Shown: piece by piece, positions 59,466-64,000 of the stretch
Numbering within the stretch: the first letter of the stretch is position 1
Layout: the number at the start of each line of letters is the position of its first letter
Source: Symbiodinium natans
Lineage: Eukaryota; Sar; Dinophyceae; Suessiales; Symbiodiniaceae
Length of the DNA stretch: 64,000 bases
Direction of reading: 5' to 3'
NCBI GenBank assembly: GCA_905221605.1
Contig: CAJNDS010002079.1
Coordinates: forward strand, 1,525,001 to 1,589,000
Made by a program: the position numbers and the translations under genes
The notes under the pieces: model-generated
The model's input: the letters and a program-made list of their open reading frames with translations, nothing else
What the model was told of the DNA's origin: nothing
Databases searched by the model: none

Positions 59466-59867
59466 GAAATGAGTTGGTAGACGTCCCTACGCCCTGCATC
59501 GAAGAGTTCGACACCAGACATCTCCATGGCGAGCTTAAACCCTAAAGCCTAGCCCTCAACCCTAAACCCTAAACCCTAAACCCTAAACCCTAAACCCTAA
59601 ACCCCCCATGCGTCTTTACATAGCTGACAAGTGTTGGAGCTAAGCTCCCATGAACACCACGTGGAGTGCCGCGGATGAACACGCGGCCTTGGCATACTTG
59701 TTTCGCAAAACTCGTTTAAACCCTAAGGGTTGGAATTCAGGGATGTTTAGGGTCTAAAGGCCTTAGACCCTAAACCCCAGCACTAAACCCTGAACCCTAA
59801 ACCCTCGACCCGCCGGGCAGACACACATCTTGATCCAGCTGCCTAAAGTGTACAGTCTCCGCCGGAC
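59466..59867 (+). other. Three coding-like segments between the helicase and the retrotransposon
   Basis: Segments at about 59475-59532, 59641-59684 and 59823-59867 each follow AG and end before GC, GG or GA. The first two join in frame (DVPTPCIEEFDTRH then LELSSHEHHVEC); the third reads THILIQLPKVYSLRR. They could be exons of a downstream gene or a C-terminal extension of the helicase if exon 56 is spliced at 58634. No domain recognised. Confidence 0.35.
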
Positions 59868-59875
59868 AGCAAAGG

Positions 59876-60176
59876 TTGCACAGCACTTCATGCTCAGGGC
59901 ATTTTTTAGGGCTTCGCTATTATTAGTATCATTATTGTCATTTCTGTGTTTGTTATTTTGTATTTGTTGTTTTTTGTTTGTTTGTTTGTTTGTTTGTTTG
60001 TTTGTTTCTTTCTGAGAAAATACACACTTCCCGAGTCCTCCAGACTTGATGTGCAGACAGCATGACCAACTTCGGTTGGCTCAAGGATCAAGACTTGATG
60101 CCTGTGCGAAAACATACTTGCAGCTTCGGATATCTCACTTGTGTTGTTGAGCTCAGTGACCTCAGTTACTTTTTCA
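59876..60176 (+). repeat. Probable 3' portion of the copia-like 5' LTR
   Basis: The sequence ends in ...TTTTTCA at 60176, the CA expected at an LTR end, directly before a primer-binding site. The left edge cannot be fixed because the second LTR is outside the window; the start given is only the end of the coding-like DNA. The region includes a TTTG microsatellite (about 59976-60007) and the decamer TTGGCTCAAG at 60076-60085. Confidence 0.55.
59969..60007. repeat. TTTG microsatellite
   Basis: About eight to nine TTTG units inside the presumed LTR region upstream of the copia-like ORF. Confidence 0.9.
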
Positions 60177-60187
60177 TGGTAGCGGAG
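60177..60187 (+). promoter_or_regulatory. Primer-binding site (initiator-Met tRNA type)
   Basis: TGGTAGCGGAG differs at one base from TGGTAGCAGAG, the complement of the 3' end of animal-type initiator Met-tRNA. It directly abuts the CA of the LTR, as in LTR retrotransposons. The gag start follows 34 bases downstream. Confidence 0.7.
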
Positions 60188-60221
60188 CTGAAAGCTCCAG
60201 TAGAACTTTGGTAGAGCCCAA

Positions 60222-63200
60222 ATGTCACTTGAAGGAGAGAACGACTTCACCGGTAAGCTTAGGCTACCGTTGCCACCGACTTTCTCAGGTAAACCTGCGG
60301 AATGGGAAGAATGGTCGTGGAAGTTTCGCGCGTACTTGTCGATGTTTGATGCACAGGCTGCAAGGTACTTGGAACAGCACGAGAATGATGAGGCACCGCT
60401 CACGGATGAGGCACTTGAGGTGCACGTGCTTACAGAAGAAGGTGTTGCAGCACTTGATCAGACCGCGACGGCAGGTAGAGTCACTTTCAGTCGGAAGTTG
60501 CATTATCTGCTTGCGAACTTGACGTCAGAGTCGGCATTGCTTGTGGTTCGTCAGAACTACGACTCGAATGGGTTTGAGACTTGGCGTCGACTTGTCAAGA
60601 AGTTTGCGTTGCCAGATGCTGCGAGGCATGTTTCACTTCTGACGCAGTTGCTTGACTTTCGGTTTGGGTCGCATACGTTCGAGCAGGATTTCAACACTTG
60701 GGAGACGATCAAGACAAAGTATGAGCGACAGACCGGTGCTGACTTGCCTGACAGCGTGCTTGTCGCTACGTTGTTGAATAAGACTTCCGGTGCGCTCCAG
60801 CAGCACTTGAGGTTGAATGCTCGGACCTTGACGACTTACGAAGACATCAAAGCCACGATAGTCGAGTACTATCAGTCCAGGCACTTGATCATGAGCAACT
60901 CGTCTTCGTCGAATCAAGGCCCAGCACCAATGGACATTGGAGGACTTAAAGGAAAGAAAGGCTTCGGCAAAAGTGGCTTCGGCTACTTGAAAGGAAAAGG
61001 AAAAGGAAAGAGCAAGAGCAAAGGAAAGAACCCACACTTGAGTTTTCACACTGCACAGAAAGGAAAAGGAAAAGGAAAGGACTCTGGAGGAAGCAAAGGA
61101 AAAGGAAAAGGCAAGAGCAAAGGAAAACTTCGTGGTCAGCATGCTTTGGCTTGTTGGACTTGTGGCAAACCAGGACATGTTTCGGCAAATTGTCCACTTG
61201 GTCGTGTGAGTGCGGTTGATGAGAATGCCACTTTGGATGGCTCGTTTGAAGATTGGTCAGTCGATGACACTTGGCAAGTTGGTGACTTTGAGGAAGAATG
61301 GTGGAGCGATGACTTAGTCGCAGCGGTAGGACTTGGTTGGAGTGATGAGGAATGGTGGCCTGCATGGGACGATGGTTGGTCGTCCACTTGGAGTGATTGG
61401 AACGACGACACTTGGAGTGTCGTGTCGCCACCACCTGCTGTTGAGAAGGCTACTTCAGCCCCGCCATCGCATGCTGCGGAGCCGAAGGCAACTTCGGGTG
61501 CCCCAGTGAGTGCTGTCACTTTGGGAACGCCGCCTGCGAGACTTTCCTCCGCGGCGAAGCCCAAGGCGACACCCAAGGCTACTTCGAAGGCCTCTGGACT
61601 TGCCATTGCGGCAATTACACTTGGGAGCATGTTTGCTGGTACGCAGTCGTGTTTCGTTTCGCCAACTTGTGATGCATCGCTTGATTGCATGTTGAGTGGA
61701 AGCATTGTGTTTGATGGCTTTGGTCGCTCACTTGGTGCACGAAGTGATGTGGCCACTTGGCAGTTGTCCCCTGTGTGCGACTTGCCGTTGAAGAATGAAG
61801 CGAATCAAACTTCGCTCTCGAATCCGACTTCGTTGTCCGATTGGGGTTTGGAGCACTTGAGTTCCACCTTCTATGACCCCTACTTGGCCGAGCATGAGGT
61901 TGCTGTTGCATCAGTTGAGACAGGACTTGAGACTTGGATCCTGTTTGATTCCGGTGCTGCAGCAAATTGCTGTCCCCCGGACTTTGCTCCGGACTTCCCG
62001 TTGTTGAAACTTGAAGAACGAGCACCTCCGCTTAAGAGCATTTCAGGCCAGACTTTGCAGATCTATGGTCGAAAGCTTGTTGCCTTTGAGTTGGATGGTC
62101 AGCGACTTTGGTTGAACTTTTATGTGTGCGATGTACCGTACAGTGTGATTTCAGTCGCTAGACTTTTGCAGCAAGGATGCAAGGCAGTGTTGACATCTGA
62201 GGGATCTCAGCTTGAAGGTCCCACGGGTGCAACTTTTCCTGTCACAAGACATGGTTCACTTCTGTTCTTGTGTCCGACGCTTGCTGAATTTGATCCGAAT
62301 GAGTATGCAGACTTCAGCAAAGGATTCCATGAACAGTTCGCAGTGAGACCTCCTCCTGGACTTGTTGCGCCGACCCTTAAGCCCACGTACTACCACGCGG
62401 ACAGTTGGGTACTTGATGAGGCCAACGCAACCTTGACGAGGCTTCACAAGCGTGGTCGAGCAACTTTGTTTTCTCCCGAAGGAACCAAGGATCGGCCGGT
62501 TGAGTTGAAAGACTTGACAGGTGAACGTGTGACAGTCATGAACTTTGAAGATGGTTCGTCTAAAACCTTGAATGATGATTGGCGAAAAAGTGATGATCCC
62601 CGAGCAAAGCAGGATAAGTACTTCAAGGGCAAAACCGTCTTCAAACTTGCTTCGAAACCAACAGGTAGGAGACTTGTAGGCAAGCAGTCAACTTTGCCCC
62701 GTCCTGAAGTTCATGTTGAAATGCCACCGCCTGTCCCAAGTTCTAGGACTTCAACCCAGAAACTTAGTCCAGAAGTTGTCCTGCGAGATCATGGTGAATA
62801 TGCTGATACTTTCCGAAAGCGAGTGTTTGACTTGGTGGCGGATGAAGCAGTTGATCCCATGAAAGGTCTTGAGAACTTTGTGAAGAGATCACTTGATGAT
62901 GTGGATCCACAGACCAATGAGGCCTACACCCACGACACTTGGGTGCAGTTGCCAACCATGTGGATTAGACTTCACCGTCAGCCACGAAAGAACTTGTTCG
63001 TGCCTTCAGAGCGTTCCGAAGGCGGTCCGAACTTGAGCGAGTTAAGCAAAGCACGGGTTACAATACAACTTGACGATCATGGGAGCATGAAGGTTGATGA
63101 AGACGATTGGACACTTGAAGGTGCAGATCGTGACGTTGTTGAACCCTTTGCTTGTGGTGGTGCGACTTGCTTTGAGAAGCGTGACTTGTATGTCAAGGAG

Positions 63201-64000
63201 ATTCCCGAGGTGGCCGAACCTGACTTGTTTGAGACATCGGCCCGGCGACCGAGAGGACTTCCTGCGCCCTCGGAGCCGACGCTCACGGAGCGTAAAGAGC
63301 ATGAACTTACGCACCTGCCTTTTCGTTCTTGGTGCCCGATTTGCGTCCGTGCAAAGAGCAAACAGAACCACAGCAGGACTTTGAAAACGAAGCAGCCGGT
63401 CGTTCAACTTGACTACTGCTTCCTTGGAGATAATCCTGAAGAGCCCCAGGTTACTCTCCTCACCGCTGTGGACTTGCTGTCGGGCATGGGACTTTCGTGC
63501 GTTGTTCCAGCCAAAGGCCGCTCTGTCTATGCTCAGGCAGAACTTCGGAGATACATCCTTGAAATCGGGCGCACTTTTGGCATCTTGCAAATCGACCCCG
63601 AACCCTCACTTAAGGCTTTGGTTGCTGAGTTCACTTCGGAGGTAGGCGGACTTTCGGTTCGTCATTCCCCAACAGGTTGGAAGCAAGCCCAAGGAGCAGT
63701 TGGAGTGCTTCAGTCTAACTTGTATGCCCAAATACGCACCCTCAAGCTTGACTTAGAGGGAAGGTATTCTGGGTTCACCTTGCAGAAAACCCATCCGTTG
63801 TTCACTTGGCTTGTAAAGCATGCGCAGTGGTTGATGAACCGATATGCTCACAAAAGTGACGGACTTACTTCCTTCGAGAAGCGCTGGGGAAAGCCGTATA
63901 ACGGCGCACTTTGTCGATTTGCGGAGGTTGTTCACTTTCGCAAAATTGGCAAATTTCCCAAATCGGACGCGGCTTGGGAAGAAGGACTTTGGCTCGGAAG
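60222..64000 (+). CDS. Ty1/copia-like Gag-Pol polyprotein, 3' end outside window
   Basis: One open frame of 1,259 codons with no stop from ATG 60222 (in-frame TAG at 60201) to the right edge. In order: Gag capsid-like region (residues ~1-235); Lys/Gly-rich tract (~241-303); CCHC zinc knuckle CX2CX4HX4C at C311, C314, H319, C324; a Trp/Asp-rich stretch (~341-403) with 12 Trp; aspartic protease with FDSGAAANCC (catalytic D576); integrase HHCC zinc domain (H1027, H1031, C1038, C1041); integrase core with D1064 and D1125. The third catalytic position, 35 residues after D1125, is Gly1161 rather than Glu. Reverse transcriptase and RNase H would lie beyond the window. The frame is otherwise intact, so this is a young copy with a probable catalytic lesion. 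Copia order (protease, integrase, then RT) is inferred from the part visible. Confidence 0.95.
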   Translation, partial: MSLEGENDFTGKLRLPLPPTFSGKPAEWEEWSWKFRAYLSMFDAQAARYLEQHENDEAPLTDEALEVHVLTEEGVAALDQTATAGRVTFSRKLHYLLANLTSESALLVVRQNYDSNGFETWRRLVKKFALPDAARHVSLLTQLLDFRFGSHTFEQDFNTWETIKTKYERQTGADLPDSVLVATLLNKTSGALQQHLRLNARTLTTYEDIKATIVEYYQSRHLIMSNSSSSNQGPAPMDIGGLKGKKGFGKSGFGYLKGKGKGKSKSKGKNPHLSFHTAQKGKGKGKDSGGSKGKGKGKSKGKLRGQHALACWTCGKPGHVSANCPLGRVSAVDENATLDGSFEDWSVDDTWQVGDFEEEWWSDDLVAAVGLGWSDEEWWPAWDDGWSSTWSDWNDDTWSVVSPPPAVEKATSAPPSHAAEPKATSGAPVSAVTLGTPPARLSSAAKPKATPKATSKASGLAIAAITLGSMFAGTQSCFVSPTCDASLDCMLSGSIVFDGFGRSLGARSDVATWQLSPVCDLPLKNEANQTSLSNPTSLSDWGLEHLSSTFYDPYLAEHEVAVASVETGLETWILFDSGAAANCCPPDFAPDFPLLKLEERAPPLKSISGQTLQIYGRKLVAFELDGQRLWLNFYVCDVPYSVISVARLLQQGCKAVLTSEGSQLEGPTGATFPVTRHGSLLFLCPTLAEFDPNEYADFSKGFHEQFAVRPPPGLVAPTLKPTYYHADSWVLDEANATLTRLHKRGRATLFSPEGTKDRPVELKDLTGERVTVMNFEDGSSKTLNDDWRKSDDPRAKQDKYFKGKTVFKLASKPTGRRLVGKQSTLPRPEVHVEMPPPVPSSRTSTQKLSPEVVLRDHGEYADTFRKRVFDLVADEAVDPMKGLENFVKRSLDDVDPQTNEAYTHDTWVQLPTMWIRLHRQPRKNLFVPSERSEGGPNLSELSKARVTIQLDDHGSMKVDEDDWTLEGADRDVVEPFACGGATCFEKRDLYVKEIPEVAEPDLFETSARRPRGLPAPSEPTLTERKEHELTHLPFRSWCPICVRAKSKQNHSRTLKTKQPVVQLDYCFLGDNPEEPQVTLLTAVDLLSGMGLSCVVPAKGRSVYAQAELRRYILEIGRTFGILQIDPEPSLKALVAEFTSEVGGLSVRHSPTGWKQAQGAVGVLQSNLYAQIRTLKLDLEGRYSGFTLQKTHPLFTWLVKHAQWLMNRYAHKSDGLTSFEKRWGKPYNGALCRFAEVVHFRKIGKFPKSDAAWEEGLWLG
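61152..61193 (+). other. Gag CCHC zinc knuckle
   Basis: CWTCGKPGHVSANC has the exact retroelement spacing C-X2-C-X4-H-X4-C, directly after a Lys/Gly-rich basic tract; the two probably act together in binding element RNA. Confidence 0.95.

Noticed and set aside
59906-63590. Several minus-strand frames of 94-206 codons over the retrotransposon
   Set aside because: They are antisense shadows of the long + strand Gag-Pol frame, and their Ser/Phe-rich or Leu-rich composition mirrors its codon bias.
1-64000. CRISPR array
   Set aside because: The tandem arrays are telomere variants without regular unique spacers, in a eukaryotic intron-rich context.

Overview
The window looks like nuclear DNA of a dinoflagellate or a close alveolate relative. 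Three things point there. (1) Plant-type telomeric heptamers (TTTAGGG/CCCTAAA) and many variants run through almost every interval from 1 to about 59.8 kb. (2) One very long gene on the + strand is split into tiny exons whose introns mostly begin with GC, and sometimes GT, GA or GG, and end with AG, which is typical dinoflagellate splicing. (3) The last 3.8 kb is a Ty1/copia-like retrotransposon reading frame with a CCHC knuckle, an aspartic protease and an HHCC/DDE integrase. The species cannot be named from the sequence.

Layout: 1-3.8 kb is telomere-variant DNA with no gene I can support. From about 7.0 kb (possibly 3.85 kb) to 58,641 lies the C-terminal half of an ASCC3/Slh1-type (Ski2-like, Brr2-related) RNA helicase. 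I could place 56 consecutive exons from 8,356 to 58,641. They are 15-81 nt long, total 2,592 nt and stay in frame through every junction (863 codons plus stop). They follow the family order: degenerate motif I, motifs Ia and Ib, TTPEKWD, DEIH, III, IV, V, VI, winged helix, Sec63 helical region and C-terminal Ig-like strands. Two more probable exons and four weak candidates lie upstream; the N-terminal cassette must be outside the window. About 95% of the mapped gene span is intron.

The introns have a recurring design. The first telomeric array after an exon is usually G-rich (TTTAGGG) and the last before the next exon is usually C-rich (CCCTAAA). Each exon therefore sits like a small chromosome between two outward-facing telomeres, and each intron could fold back on itself as RNA. 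Between the arrays are several families of short inverted-repeat elements (MITE-like), one nested in another, plus variant tandem arrays, long G or C runs and perfect hairpins.

From 58.6 to 59.9 kb is a telomeric array, AT-rich DNA and three coding-like segments. The retrotransposon follows: its 5' LTR ends at 60,176, an initiator-tRNA-like primer-binding site starts at 60,177, and an ORF runs from 60,222 off the right edge. The third integrase catalytic residue is Gly instead of Glu, so this copy is probably unable to integrate.
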